Assembly (NCBI RefSeq): GCF_026191675.1
Contig: NZ_JAKRRY010000007.1
Location: 1-64,000, forward strand
DNA length: 64,000 nt
Source of the DNA: Vibrio qingdaonensis
GTDB lineage: Bacteria > Pseudomonadota > Gammaproteobacteria > Enterobacterales > Vibrionaceae
Direction of reading: 5' to 3'
The first letter of the stretch is position 1; each line of letters begins with the position of its first letter. A program made the position numbers and the translations under genes. Shown here in pieces: positions 48,142 through 57,242 of the stretch. The notes under the pieces are model-generated. The model did no database searches and was not told where the DNA came from. It saw only the letters and a program-made list of their open reading frames with translations.

Positions 48142-48477
48142 TTAAACCTTGCCCATGACCTTACCTTGAAAGCCGTAAACTTCGCGTTTACCAGCAAAGG
48201 CCACCAACTCAACCGTACGTGACTGACCTGGCTCAAAACGTGTTGCCGTTCCGGCCGCGATATTGAGACGATAGCCTCGCGCTAACTCACGCTTAAAACT
48301 GAGTGCTGCGTTGACTTCAAAGAAATGATAATGGGAGCCGATTTGCACTGGGCGGTCACCCAAATTTTCGACCTTTATTTTGAGGGTTTCACGCCCAACA
48401 TTGAGCTCGATGTCACCTTTAGCCGTTTCAACTTGTCCTGGAACAAACCCCTGATATTTGGTCGTTGAAGTACTCAT
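48142..48477 (-). CDS. ureB: Urease beta subunit UreB
   Basis: 111 residues. Conserved blocks are [41 protein letters not shown] and [18 protein letters not shown]. Structural subunit of urease with no catalytic residues. It starts 8 bp after ureA and is followed by ureC after 77 bp. The separate ureA and ureB genes follow the usual three-subunit bacterial form, not the fused Helicobacter form. Confidence 0.97.
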   Translation of the reverse strand: MSTSTTKYQGFVPGQVETAKGDIELNVGRETLKIKVENLGDRPVQIGSHYHFFEVNAALSFKRELARGYRLNIAAGTATRFEPGQSRTVELVAFAGKREVYGFQGKVMGKV

Positions 48478-48485
48478 ACGCTCTC

Positions 48486-48788
48486 CTAGACTATGGGTTC
48501 GTGAACAGTAACCAGCTTGGTTCCGTCTGGAAAGGTCGCTTCGACTTGAACATCAGGTATCATCGATGCAATGCCCTCCATGACGTCTTCTGTAGTCAGT
48601 AATGTTCGACCAAAATCCATCAGCTCAGAAACCGTTTTGCCTTCGCGAGCCCCTTCTAAGATAGCGCTAGAAATAAACGCAATTGACTCTGGGTAGTTAA
48701 GTTTCAAGCCCTTATCTTTACGTTGCTTCGCCAGCATTCCCGCGCAAAAAATCAGCAATTTATCCTTTTCTCTAGGAGTTAATTCCAT
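48486..48788 (-). CDS. ureA: Urease gamma subunit UreA
   Basis: 100 residues with the canonical opening [20 protein letters not shown] and the blocks [20 protein letters not shown] and [20 protein letters not shown]. Smallest structural subunit of the urease trimer. Placed between ureD and ureB in the order ureDABC. Confidence 0.97.
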   Translation of the reverse strand: MELTPREKDKLLIFCAGMLAKQRKDKGLKLNYPESIAFISSAILEGAREGKTVSELMDFGRTLLTTEDVMEGIASMIPDVQVEATFPDGTKLVTVHEPIV

Positions 48789-48820
48789 TTATAAGCCTTA
48801 TTATCAGTGTTGAGTGCGTA

Positions 48821-49735
48821 TTACGTTGCCCAAATCCTTGGTGGTTCTGGGCACTCTTCCGTCCAATGCTCACGCGTCAATTGCCAAACCTTTTGAAAGC
48901 AATCCAAGATCACTTCACTCCAGTTCCCTAATGCTCTAATGACCAATAAGTTATCCAACTGACTCGCAGCAATGAGCACCGCACCTTCTTTGTATTCTTG
49001 TTGTATGTTAATGAGCAAGCTCTGTACCAACTGATAAAAATCATCGTCATCAATGGAAATATAAACCGCCCCCATCATTTGATAATCTAATAACCCTTTA
49101 CTTTTCATATCTTTATCATCACCTCGAACATTTAACCCCTCGCTAAGGAGCAACTGATTATCGAGGTAAATTTCTGTTTTTCCGATTAAATGACCAGCGC
49201 TGTATCCCTCATTTAGTGCAGGTCGACCAAAACAGTGCATCTCCCAGCCCAAAAATTGTGCACCCGTTTCGAGGTGCACTCGCGTGTCCATACGAACATG
49301 AGCATCGGGGAAAAAAATGTTCTCTTGCGGTAACCATTCCAGTCGAGAATCCTTGCTGACATGCAACGTTTGTTGCTGTTTGGCGTACTTAGACTCCGAA
49401 CGGTAAAACTTGGTGGCTCCCGGTGTGGTAATCAGCGTTTTAGCACCTTGATGTGCCTGCACGGTGATTTGCAAGGTATCACCCCCTACGACGCCACCCG
49501 GTGGGTGAAGCAGATAGCTATGACAAGGATTACCTTCAGGATACAGTGGGCGCTGAATCGCAAGTGGACCTTGTTGAGAACGGTGTTTAAGGACCGTTTT
49601 GTCACCGCGATCGATAAAGGTCAGCGCTAAACGCGCTTTCCAGCCACATTCGGTGTGGGCGTCGATGACCTGTCCTAACGTTGCTTCTAGCTCAGGCGGT
49701 AAACTCGACACAGGGATGGTATCTGCACGACTCAT
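48821..49735 (-). CDS. ureD: Urease accessory protein UreD
   Basis: 304 residues. Recognised by GWKARLALTFIDRGDKTVLK, CHSYLLHPPGGVVGGDTLQI, TTPGATKFYRSE and LEWLPQENIFFPDAHV. UreD (UreH) docks on apo-urease and channels nickel from UreG. The start overlaps the urtE stop codon (ATGA), which ties the urea transporter and urease genes into one transcript. Confidence 0.96.
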   Translation of the reverse strand: MSRADTIPVSSLPPELEATLGQVIDAHTECGWKARLALTFIDRGDKTVLKHRSQQGPLAIQRPLYPEGNPCHSYLLHPPGGVVGGDTLQITVQAHQGAKTLITTPGATKFYRSESKYAKQQQTLHVSKDSRLEWLPQENIFFPDAHVRMDTRVHLETGAQFLGWEMHCFGRPALNEGYSAGHLIGKTEIYLDNQLLLSEGLNVRGDDKDMKSKGLLDYQMMGAVYISIDDDDFYQLVQSLLINIQQEYKEGAVLIAASQLDNLLVIRALGNWSEVILDCFQKVWQLTREHWTEECPEPPRIWAT

Positions 49736-50427
49736 ACTGTTAAGTACTCCTTGATCAGTTGCTCATTAAGTCCGGTCATGTCTCCTTCTGCGACTTGCCT
49801 GCCACGATCAAGAATACAAAACTGATCCCCGACTTTGCGCACGAAGGGTAACTTTTGCTCGACCAGCAACACGGTCAGCCCCCACTTTTCGTTGAGCATA
49901 CGAATGATGTCGCCAATCTCTTGTACAATGTTGGGTTGTATCCCTTCTGTTGGTTCATCTAAGATCAGTAGCTTAGGATTAACAACCAGTGCTCGACCAA
50001 TAGCTAACTGCTGCTGTTGCCCACCTGATAGATCGCCACCACGGCGATGCAACATCTCTTTAAGCACGGGAAATAAGTCGAAAATAAATGTTGGAATCGT
50101 TCTATCTCCCTTAGCGCGGATCGGCAATCCAACTTCGAGGTTTTCCTGAACCGTCAACATTGGGAAAATTTGACGACCTTGCGGCACATAACCGATGCCC
50201 ATGCGCGGTCGGGATTCAGCATCGTGTTTGAGCAGTGACTCACCATTCAATTGAATGTCGCCACTTTTCACTTTCACTAAGCCCATGATGCATTGCAATA
50301 ATGTCGTTTTTCCGACGCCGTTTCGTCCCATCAATACCGTGCATTTGCCCTCTGGAATAGACATATCCAGATCCCATAGGGTATGGCTCTCACCATAGAA
50401 TTGATTTAATGATTGGATCTGCAGCAT
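49732..50427 (-). CDS. urtE: Urea ABC transporter ATPase UrtE
   Basis: 231 residues, LivF-like. Walker A is GRNGVGKTTLL, the signature LSGGQQQQLAIGRAL and Walker B LLILDEPTEGIQP. It opens MLQIQSLNQFYGESHTLWDL as in UrtE proteins. Works with UrtD to drive urea import through UrtBC. One base separates its start from the urtD stop codon region. Confidence 0.96.
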   Translation of the reverse strand: MLQIQSLNQFYGESHTLWDLDMSIPEGKCTVLMGRNGVGKTTLLQCIMGLVKVKSGDIQLNGESLLKHDAESRPRMGIGYVPQGRQIFPMLTVQENLEVGLPIRAKGDRTIPTFIFDLFPVLKEMLHRRGGDLSGGQQQQLAIGRALVVNPKLLILDEPTEGIQPNIVQEIGDIIRMLNEKWGLTVLLVEQKLPFVRKVGDQFCILDRGRQVAEGDMTGLNEQLIKEYLTV

Positions 50428-50428
50428 G

Positions 50429-51280
50429 TTATTCCCCTAAATAAACCTGTTTAACTTCTGGATGGGCCTGAACTTGATCCATGGTGCCCTCTGCCAGTAC
50501 ATGACCTTGGTGCAACACGGTGACATGACTGGCGATAGAGCGAACAAAATCCATATCATGCTCCACCACCACCACTGAATGCTTTCCAGCTAATGAATTA
50601 AGGAGCTCGGAGGTTCGGTCCATTTCTTGGTGAGTCATCCCGGCTACTGGCTCGTCCACCAGTAATAGCTTGGGGTTTTGCATGAGTAACATGCCAATTT
50701 CTAGCCATTGTTTTTGACCATGCGATAGATTTCCAGCGTGAAGTGCTGCGTGGTTTTTCAGATGAATGAGTTCCAATACCGACTCTAATTTGTCTTTTTG
50801 CTCACCCGACAACTTGGCGGTATACGTCCCCCAAACACTTCTCACTCCAGACATAGCTAATTCAAGGTTTTGCCATACCGATAGGCATTCAATGACCGTC
50901 GGTTTCTGGAATTTACGCCCGACACCAGCGTTCGCAATTTCTGACTCATTCATACCAAGAAGATTAATATTCGAGCCAAGCCAGACTTGTCCCGTATCCG
51001 GCTTGGTTTTACCCGTGATAATATCCATCATGGTGGTTTTTCCAGCACCGTTGGGGCCAATAATGCAGCGTAATTCTCCCTCCTTGATATACAGGTTAAG
51101 ATCGTTAATCGCCTTAAAGCCATCGAAGCTTTTGTTGACCCCCTCGACATACAGCAACACATTGTGTCGAGTATCAATTAGGGGGTGACGTTCAGGTTTT
51201 AAGAAAGAGAACACCTCATCGCGACGAGTGAACTCCTGAACAGAGTGCTTCAGTTGTTGGGCGCGGTTTAACGTCGTCAT
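50429..51280 (-). CDS. urtD: Urea ABC transporter ATPase UrtD
   Basis: 283 residues, LivG-like with the longer N-terminus typical of UrtD. Walker A is GPNGAGKTTMMDIITGKTKP, the signature LSHGQKQWLEIGMLL and Walker B LLLVDEPVAGM. Overlaps the urtC stop codon by 4 bases (ATGA). Confidence 0.96.
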   Translation of the reverse strand: MTTLNRAQQLKHSVQEFTRRDEVFSFLKPERHPLIDTRHNVLLYVEGVNKSFDGFKAINDLNLYIKEGELRCIIGPNGAGKTTMMDIITGKTKPDTGQVWLGSNINLLGMNESEIANAGVGRKFQKPTVIECLSVWQNLELAMSGVRSVWGTYTAKLSGEQKDKLESVLELIHLKNHAALHAGNLSHGQKQWLEIGMLLMQNPKLLLVDEPVAGMTHQEMDRTSELLNSLAGKHSVVVVEHDMDFVRSIASHVTVLHQGHVLAEGTMDQVQAHPEVKQVYLGE

Positions 51281-52443
51281 ACGGTCGCCTCCTTGCTGCT
51301 ATTCGCGTTATCTGATGCCTTTCTTTTAGCACCAATTTTGTTTTTCGCTAATTGGGTTTTGTCAGAAATAAAACCGATCAGACCTTGTGGAAAATACATC
51401 GTGGACAGCACAAATAGACCACCGAGGGCGAACAGCCACACTTCTGGAAATTCAACCGTAAACCAACTCTTGGCATAGTTGATCACCAACGCACCGACAA
51501 TGGCACCGAACAAGGTCGCCCGACCGCCAAGCGCAACCCAAACCACTATTTCAATGGAGTTGAGCGGAGCGAACTCTCCTGGATTAATAATGCCAACTTG
51601 GGGGACATACAATGCCCCGGCAATACCCGCAATGACCGCTGACAATACAAAGATCCACAGTTTGATCCCATCGACGTCATAACCCATGAAACGCGTTCTC
51701 GACTCCGTATCTCGAATCGCCATTGATACACGGCCCAAGCGACTACTGATAACACTACGACAAACAAAGTAACTCAGAACAAGCGCAACGCCCGTCACCA
51801 TAAACAACCCGATCTTAGTGGCGTCTTGTTGTAGGCTATAACCCAGAATATCTTTAAAGTCAGTCAGCCCATTATTGCCTCCAAAACCCATCTCATTGCG
51901 GAAAAAGGCCAGCATCAGTGCATAGGTCAATGCCTGAGTCATGATCGACAAATACACACCAGAAACCCGCGAGCGAAATGCCAAGTAACCAAACAAATAC
52001 GCCAGTATTCCCGGTGCCAACACCGCCATCAAACACGCAAACCAGAACTGGTCAAACCCTTGCCAGAACCACGGTAATGCTTGCCAATCCAGGAATACCA
52101 TAAAATCCGGTAATATCGGATTGCCATACACTCCCCGATCGCCGATCTGACGCATGAGATACATGCCCATCGCGTAGCCACCAAGGGCAAAGAAAGCGCC
52201 ATGCCCTAGGCTCAAAATACCTAAATATCCCCATACGAGATCTACGGCTAACGCCAGCATGGCATAGCTTAGATACTTGCCCATTAAAGAGATGGTAAAG
52301 GTTTCTACATGTAAGGGGTGACCAACTGGTAACATGACATTGGCCAGCGGAACCAGTATTACAGCGGCCAAAATAGCGAAGACGGTGAGCTGGCCACCTT
52401 TATCGCCGCGCATGGCTGACAGTACAAAAGATTTTGATTGCAT
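51277..52443 (-). CDS. urtC: Urea ABC transporter permease UrtC
   Basis: 388 residues from the ATG at 52443, just downstream of urtB; the longer frame running back into urtB is rejected. LivM-like permease with about ten membrane segments, the conserved LGHGAFFALGGYAMGMYLM near the N-terminus, and AIRDTESRTRFMGYDVDGIKL followed by the GIAGALY loop that contacts the ATPase. The hydrophilic Lys/Ala-rich C-terminal end is cytoplasmic. Confidence 0.95.
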   Translation of the reverse strand: MQSKSFVLSAMRGDKGGQLTVFAILAAVILVPLANVMLPVGHPLHVETFTISLMGKYLSYAMLALAVDLVWGYLGILSLGHGAFFALGGYAMGMYLMRQIGDRGVYGNPILPDFMVFLDWQALPWFWQGFDQFWFACLMAVLAPGILAYLFGYLAFRSRVSGVYLSIMTQALTYALMLAFFRNEMGFGGNNGLTDFKDILGYSLQQDATKIGLFMVTGVALVLSYFVCRSVISSRLGRVSMAIRDTESRTRFMGYDVDGIKLWIFVLSAVIAGIAGALYVPQVGIINPGEFAPLNSIEIVVWVALGGRATLFGAIVGALVINYAKSWFTVEFPEVWLFALGGLFVLSTMYFPQGLIGFISDKTQLAKNKIGAKRKASDNANSSKEATV

Positions 52444-52454
52444 GATAATTACCC

Positions 52455-54080
52455 TTAACCTTCTGCTGCTCGTCCGCGTTGCGGGAATAGCCCACGTGGA
52501 CGTTTTTGAATAAACAAAATAATAAATACCAACACGAGAATTTTCGCCAGTACTGCTCCCGCCCATGGTTCAAGGATTTTATTGAATAAGCCCAGAGACA
52601 ACCCGGCAACGAGCGTGCCCCAGAGGTTACCAACCCCTCCAAACACCACCACCATAAACGAATCGATAATGTATGCCTGACCCATGTTAGGTCCAACATT
52701 GGTCAGCTGAGATAGGGCTACACCCGCCACTCCCGCTACGCCAGAACCTAAACCAAATGTCAGCGCATCAACACGTTCAGAACGAATACCCATCGCTCTC
52801 GCCATGCCACGGTTTTGCGAAACGGCACGCACTTGCAACCCTAAAGGGGTTTTCTTTAACACCATGACAAGACCAAGAAACACCATGATGCAAAACAATA
52901 TGATGTAGAGGCGGTTGTATGTTAGCGACAGCATCGGGTTGATTTGTAACGCACCTGACATCCACTCAGGCGTACTGACCGAGCGATTCAGTGGCGAGAA
53001 AATAGATCGAACCGCTTGTTGCAAGATTAAGCTAATACCAAAAGTCGCAAGAAGAGTCTCAAGAGGTCGACCGTAGAGGTGACGAATAACGCTTCGTTCA
53101 ATTGCAATACCCACCATTCCGGATACAACAAAAGCCATCGGAATAGACAAAATCAAAGAAAGGCCAATCTGATTCGGCATAAGCTGTTGCATCACATAGG
53201 TCGTGTAAGCACCGATCATAATCAGTTCACCGTGCGCCATATTAATAACGCCCATGACGCCAAAAGTAATCGCAAGACCAATACCCGCTAAAACCAGCAC
53301 GGAGCCTAAACTCAAGCCAAAAAAGACCGTTTCTACCCCCGAATAGAGTTGCTGGCTTTGTTGATAGCGGCCAAGTGCTCGCTCTGCTTCAGCAATAACA
53401 GCGGGGTCTTCTTCCGACTTCAGCACGCTATTTAGCGTCTGTAATACCACAGACTGTTTGTAATGAGACAATACCTCGATGGCAGATATCCGTTGTTCTA
53501 TTGTCACCCCTGTTAGCGCATTATCAATGGCTACGGCAAGGTTAAGTATATGAGCAACATCGCGGTCTTTTTCAACATTCAGTTGTGTACTTAACCGAGC
53601 AACCATCGCTTCATCGGTTTGCCCCAACAAAGCATTTACCGCACTTAAACGTACACTTGGGTCGCTATGTTCTAGCCCTAATGCCGCAATTTCTAAACGT
53701 AATAGACCACGTAACTTGTTATTGACTCGCACTTTTTTAAAAAGACGGGATTTTTCTACCGCAAGAGTGTCGTCACTCCAGGCGCTTTGTGCGTGAGAAG
53801 CCTGCTTGATATCTGTCGAAATATATAAACTTTGAAAGTGTTCACTTTTCCTGTCGTTAAAATAGAACAAGTCCCCTTGTAACCAGGCGGTCAAAACAGA
53901 TTTAGCAACGTCATTTGACTCGTTACCAATAATCCAATTCATCGCTGTTTCTTTCTGGGGGTTATTTTTTCCTATAAGCGTTTGAGAAAAAGACTCTCTG
54001 TCACTAACGCTGGCGAACGCAACGTGCGTACCCAAAACAAGGAACACCACCGCTTTCAACATCTGTATGATAATTTTCAT
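52455..54080 (-). CDS. urtB: Urea ABC transporter permease UrtB with extracytoplasmic N-terminal domain
   Basis: 541 residues from the ATG at 54080 (AGGA 8 bases upstream). After a signal peptide (MKIIIQMLKAVVFLVLGTHVAFA) comes a roughly 220-residue helical-repeat domain (HSDPSVRLSAVNALLGQTDE and similar HEAT-like units). A LivH-like permease follows, with FGVMGVINMAHGELIMIGAY and GVGNLWGTLVAGLSLG. The N-terminal domain is characteristic of UrtB and absent from LivH. Lies about 100 bp after urtA behind a hairpin. Confidence 0.95.
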   Translation of the reverse strand: MKIIIQMLKAVVFLVLGTHVAFASVSDRESFSQTLIGKNNPQKETAMNWIIGNESNDVAKSVLTAWLQGDLFYFNDRKSEHFQSLYISTDIKQASHAQSAWSDDTLAVEKSRLFKKVRVNNKLRGLLRLEIAALGLEHSDPSVRLSAVNALLGQTDEAMVARLSTQLNVEKDRDVAHILNLAVAIDNALTGVTIEQRISAIEVLSHYKQSVVLQTLNSVLKSEEDPAVIAEAERALGRYQQSQQLYSGVETVFFGLSLGSVLVLAGIGLAITFGVMGVINMAHGELIMIGAYTTYVMQQLMPNQIGLSLILSIPMAFVVSGMVGIAIERSVIRHLYGRPLETLLATFGISLILQQAVRSIFSPLNRSVSTPEWMSGALQINPMLSLTYNRLYIILFCIMVFLGLVMVLKKTPLGLQVRAVSQNRGMARAMGIRSERVDALTFGLGSGVAGVAGVALSQLTNVGPNMGQAYIIDSFMVVVFGGVGNLWGTLVAGLSLGLFNKILEPWAGAVLAKILVLVFIILFIQKRPRGLFPQRGRAAEG

Positions 54081-54137
54081 GAAATGTGTCCTTTTGTACT
54101 GCCCACAATCCATCATTTATCTGGGCAGAAACGAAAA

Positions 54138-54167
54138 GGTGCTCCTACATATCTATGTAGAAGCACC
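54138..54167 (-). other. Hairpin between urtA and urtB
   Basis: Arms 54138-54150 and 54155-54167 pair over 13 positions with one mismatch around a 4-nt loop, and the minus-strand sequence beyond the stem contains TTTT. A leaky terminator or RNA-protecting stem here would leave more urtA than urtBCDE message, as expected for a binding protein. Confidence 0.65.
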
Positions 54168-54182
54168 AACATAACCGAGGAA

Positions 54183-55469
54183 TTAGTTTGCGCTACCTGC
54201 ACACTTACCGGTTTCTACGTTAAACGCACCACAAGAAAATGGCTTAGACCAACTTGAGTAAAGCTTGGCAGATTCCGGGAGGTAATTTGACCAAGCATCG
54301 CCTGCCACTAAACCCGTGGTTTCCCATACGACATCAAATTGACCATCATCTTGGATCTCGCCAATCAGAACGGGTTTCGTAATGTGATGGTTTGGCAACA
54401 TGGTGGAGTAGCCGCCAGAAAGGTTCGGTACTGACACGCCGATTAGTGCGTCTTGTACTTTTTCAGCATCTGTGGTGCCGGCATTAGTGACTGCCTGAGT
54501 CCACATATTAAAGCCAATGTAATGTGCTTCCATTGGATCGTTGGTGACACGTTTTTCACTCGCAATAAACTTCTGCCATGTTTCAACAAATTCATTATTG
54601 CTTTCGGTATCAACGCTCATGAAGTAGTTCCATGCCGCCAGATGTCCAACTAGTGCGGACGTATCCATACCGGAGAGCTCTTCTTCACCCACAGAGAATG
54701 CAACCACAGGTATGTCTTCTGAAGAGACGCCTTGTGCACCAAGCTCTTTGTAGAAAGGTACATTTGCATCCCCATTAATGGTCGATACAACCGCCGTTTT
54801 CTTACCCTCTGAACCAAACTTCTTAATATCAGACACGATTGACTGCCAATCAGAATGACCAAAAGGCGTGTAGTTAATCATGATATCTTGCTCACTCACC
54901 CCTTTGTTTTTCAGATACGCTTCAAGGATTTTGTTGGTCGTACGCGGGTACACATAATCTGTACCAGCTAACACCCAGCGTTCCACCTCCAGCTCTTCCA
55001 TTAAGTAATCAACAGCAGGTACAGCCTGCTGGTTTGGCGCGGCACCAGTATAGAAAACATTTTTAGACGACTCTTCACCTTCATACTGGACCGGATAGAA
55101 AAGAATACTGTTGAGCTCTTCAAAAACAGGCAGCATGGATTTACGAGATACGGATGTCCAACCACCAAAGACGACGTCTACCTTCTCTTTCTCTACCAAC
55201 TCTCGTGCTTTTTCCGCAAACAATGGCCAGTTTGACGCAGGGTCTACCACCACGGCTTCTAACTTTTTACCTAACAAGCCACCTTTTTTGTTTTGTTCCT
55301 CTACCAACATCAGGATCGTGTCTTTTAGTGTGGTTTCACTAATCGCCATGGTTCCAGAGAGTGAATGCAATACACCGACCTTTATCGTGTCGTCGGCCAT
55401 CGCTAGGCCAGAGGTGAAAGCAAGTGATGCACCGATTGCCGCAAGCTTAAGTTTGAACGTCATGTTCAT
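54183..55469 (-). CDS. urtA: Urea ABC transporter substrate-binding protein UrtA
   Basis: 428 residues with a signal peptide (about 1-25, ending AMA-DD) and GGAG 9 bases before the start. The mature protein has IKVGVLHSLSGTMAISETTL, VVFGGWTSVSRKSMLPVFEE, LFYPVQYEGEESS and the TDYVYPRTTNKI region, all UrtA-specific compared with amino-acid binding proteins. The C-terminal SCGAFNVETGKCAG could form a disulfide. Periplasmic receptor that gives the urea importer its high affinity. Confidence 0.97.
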   Translation of the reverse strand: MNMTFKLKLAAIGASLAFTSGLAMADDTIKVGVLHSLSGTMAISETTLKDTILMLVEEQNKKGGLLGKKLEAVVVDPASNWPLFAEKARELVEKEKVDVVFGGWTSVSRKSMLPVFEELNSILFYPVQYEGEESSKNVFYTGAAPNQQAVPAVDYLMEELEVERWVLAGTDYVYPRTTNKILEAYLKNKGVSEQDIMINYTPFGHSDWQSIVSDIKKFGSEGKKTAVVSTINGDANVPFYKELGAQGVSSEDIPVVAFSVGEEELSGMDTSALVGHLAAWNYFMSVDTESNNEFVETWQKFIASEKRVTNDPMEAHYIGFNMWTQAVTNAGTTDAEKVQDALIGVSVPNLSGGYSTMLPNHHITKPVLIGEIQDDGQFDVVWETTGLVAGDAWSNYLPESAKLYSSWSKPFSCGAFNVETGKCAGSAN

Positions 55470-55512
55470 GCTGGATATCTCCTTATTATGAATAGTTATT
55501 CAATATTCATAC

Positions 55513-55528
55513 ATCAAGAAAAATGCCA
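55513..55528 (-). promoter_or_regulatory. Putative sigma-54 promoter of the urt-ure operon
   Basis: Minus strand TGGCAT-N5-TTGAT: GG and GA are separated by 10 bases, against the GG-N10-GC consensus. Predicted transcription start is about 30 nt before the ATG. An NtrC-like half-site (TGCACCA) lies about 110 bp upstream at 55634-55640. This would put urea use under nitrogen control. Confidence 0.45.
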
Positions 55529-55716
55529 CTTTTAAAAATGGCGCAGAGATAGGCATAAGCACTTGAAATGATTAGGTTTATTTTTTCGGGCGCACAAATT
55601 AAGCACATCACACCATTGTGATGCGCCGCATATTGGTGCAAGTGTTGAAATGAGTTTCACTAATTTGGAGAGGTGACTCGTAATATTTTAAGTAATGGCT
55701 AGAGCTTTTAACCTCA

Positions 55717-56562
55717 CTAACCAATTTCAAATGACGTCACACCATACGTTCGACCCAGCTGTATATCTGGTGAAGATTTTGTATACATGCGCGCCGTTTC
55801 AAAACTTGGCGTCATCTGATACTGCTGAGCAAGCTCAATTGCGGCTTTGTTATTTTCGGGGACATCAAGATAAACCGGCATGCCCTCATTGACCGCAGAG
55901 ATGAGACTAGGGTAGAGCTGGTTCGCGATCGCTACATTATCAGCAAACAAAGGGGCTATTTTATATCCGTTGTGGCATGCGCGTATGACCCCCACACCTT
56001 TGATATCACTGCCATCATAATAAACAAGTGCCACACTGTCGGGTTGAGTAAACCAAGCGCGATAGAACGCCGCTCTTGCTGCTGGGAAAAAGCCTTCGAC
56101 ATAGCGAGTCAGCGTAGACTCATCGACTTGATTCGCCGCGATGACCTCATCTAACTTAAGGTCGCACCGTCGAGTGACACTTTCATATCGCACGTTATTA
56201 TGGGAAAAAACAAAGCCTGAATGCTGATAGTTATCCTGTTGTTCAACCACACCATCTAAGCCAATATTGCAGCCATCCAAATACGCCATTCCGCGTTGCC
56301 ATATTTTCCAACCATAGCCTAAACCACGATACTTAGGTTTGACGATATAGAAGCCAAGGAAACCAAAACGATTGTTATATTTCACAACAGAGATACATGC
56401 AATGGGCTCACCATCAAGCACACCAACTAAAAAGCCGGTAGGATCCGCTAAGTAATAATTGGCCGCATCGTTCAACCCAGGGTTCCACCCTTCTTCAGCC
56501 GCCCAAGCAACCGCAACGTCTAGTTCGTCCTTAGCCATCACTCGAATATGAAATCCTTTCAT
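55717..56562 (-). CDS. Two-domain GNAT acetyltransferase (GNAT plus Acetyltransf_18-like domain)
   Basis: 281 residues from the ATG at 56562, preceded by AAGGGAC; the longer ORF has no ribosome site. The N-terminal GNAT domain (about 5-130) carries the acetyl-CoA loop KPKYRGLGYGWKIWQRGMAY. The C-terminal domain (about 150-275), with YYDGSDIKGVGVIRACHNG and YKIAPLFADNVAIANQLY, resembles the Acetyltransf_18 domain of YitH-type proteins. Substrate unknown. Confidence 0.85.
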   Translation of the reverse strand: MKGFHIRVMAKDELDVAVAWAAEEGWNPGLNDAANYYLADPTGFLVGVLDGEPIACISVVKYNNRFGFLGFYIVKPKYRGLGYGWKIWQRGMAYLDGCNIGLDGVVEQQDNYQHSGFVFSHNNVRYESVTRRCDLKLDEVIAANQVDESTLTRYVEGFFPAARAAFYRAWFTQPDSVALVYYDGSDIKGVGVIRACHNGYKIAPLFADNVAIANQLYPSLISAVNEGMPVYLDVPENNKAAIELAQQYQMTPSFETARMYTKSSPDIQLGRTYGVTSFEIG

Positions 56563-56701
56563 CGTCCCTTTCTGCCTTGTTATTGATGTGCCCTTAAAGA
56601 ATAAACTAGTGTGGATTAGCTTATGAAACAAGGGCAATGACGCTCTCTTTGCCCTAATTATGAACAGAGACATTTCGCGAAAGTGCAACGAGTAAGCTTC
56701 A

Positions 56702-56917
56702 TTACTTCCAACCTTGAAGCCAGTCCTGAGGATTTTTCAAGATAACCCAATCAATAGCGTATTCGCGTTTTGATAAAACGGCTTCTAATTTACACGATAA
56801 AACTGAGCCATCTTCTTCAAACTCCACTTCTGTTACCAAAAAATGTTTTTCTCGATTCAGTGGTTTCGTTGCTGTCCATTTACTATTGCGCAGCTTAGCT
56901 GGATTAATTCGATTCAT
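56702..56917 (-). CDS. TIGR02450-family Trp-rich protein
   Basis: 71 residues. The family pattern is clear: NPAKLRNSKWTATKPLNREK, HFLVTEVEF, LEAVLSKREYAIDW and the terminal WLQGWK. Four tryptophans in a small basic protein. Widely conserved in gammaproteobacteria, function unknown. Lies 139 bp upstream of the acetyltransferase on the same strand, possibly cotranscribed. Confidence 0.9.
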   Translation of the reverse strand: MNRINPAKLRNSKWTATKPLNREKHFLVTEVEFEEDGSVLSCKLEAVLSKREYAIDWVILKNPQDWLQGWK

Positions 56918-57031
56918 AATGACTCCGTGAATATCGGCGAATGGATTTAAACACTGCCGTTTTTACGAGCCTCGTAATGTTTCAGGTCAATCCAATTAAA
57001 GGAATAAATAACAACAAGCCAATGTCTCGAC

Positions 57032-57181
57032 TCAAAGTAGGTTCACGACTATTACTGCGGTAAAGAGACCGGCAATAAAGCTCGGGCTATGAAACGGACG
57101 CTGCTGTGCTCGCTGAACCTCTTTGGCAATATCTTCCTGAAAAGTCTTTGTTGCGAGTTCTTTTACATAATTATTTTGCAT
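57032..57181 (-). CDS. Small membrane-anchored protein, 49 residues, under a MerR-type promoter
   Basis: Not recognised as a family. It begins MQNNYVKELATKTFQEDIAK with an amphipathic charged half, then QRPFHSPS and a hydrophobic C-terminal helix (FIAGLFTAVIVVNLL) that could anchor it in the membrane. AAGGGG lies 8 bases before the ATG, and a promoter with the 19-bp spacer typical of MerR-family regulation is placed about 24 nt further upstream at exactly the right distance. The strong expression signals make this a real gene despite its length. The promoter motif suggests redox or toxic-compound induction. Confidence 0.65.
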   Translation of the reverse strand: MQNNYVKELATKTFQEDIAKEVQRAQQRPFHSPSFIAGLFTAVIVVNLL

Positions 57182-57211
57182 GACCTACCCCTTTTCGTTG
57201 TTGTTGGGGTA

Positions 57212-57242
57212 AGCATAAAACCTCAAGCTAAGTTGAGGTCAA
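57212..57242 (-). promoter_or_regulatory. MerR/SoxR-type promoter with 19-bp spacer and dyad operator
   Basis: Minus strand TTGACC (57237-57242) and TATGCT (57212-57217) are 19 bp apart, two more than normal, with the dyad ACCTCAAGCTAAGTTGAGGT (57220-57239) between them. The E. coli SoxR operator core is CCTCAAGTTAACTTGAGG, which differs in two central positions. MerR-family activators untwist exactly this kind of promoter. Confidence 0.75.
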
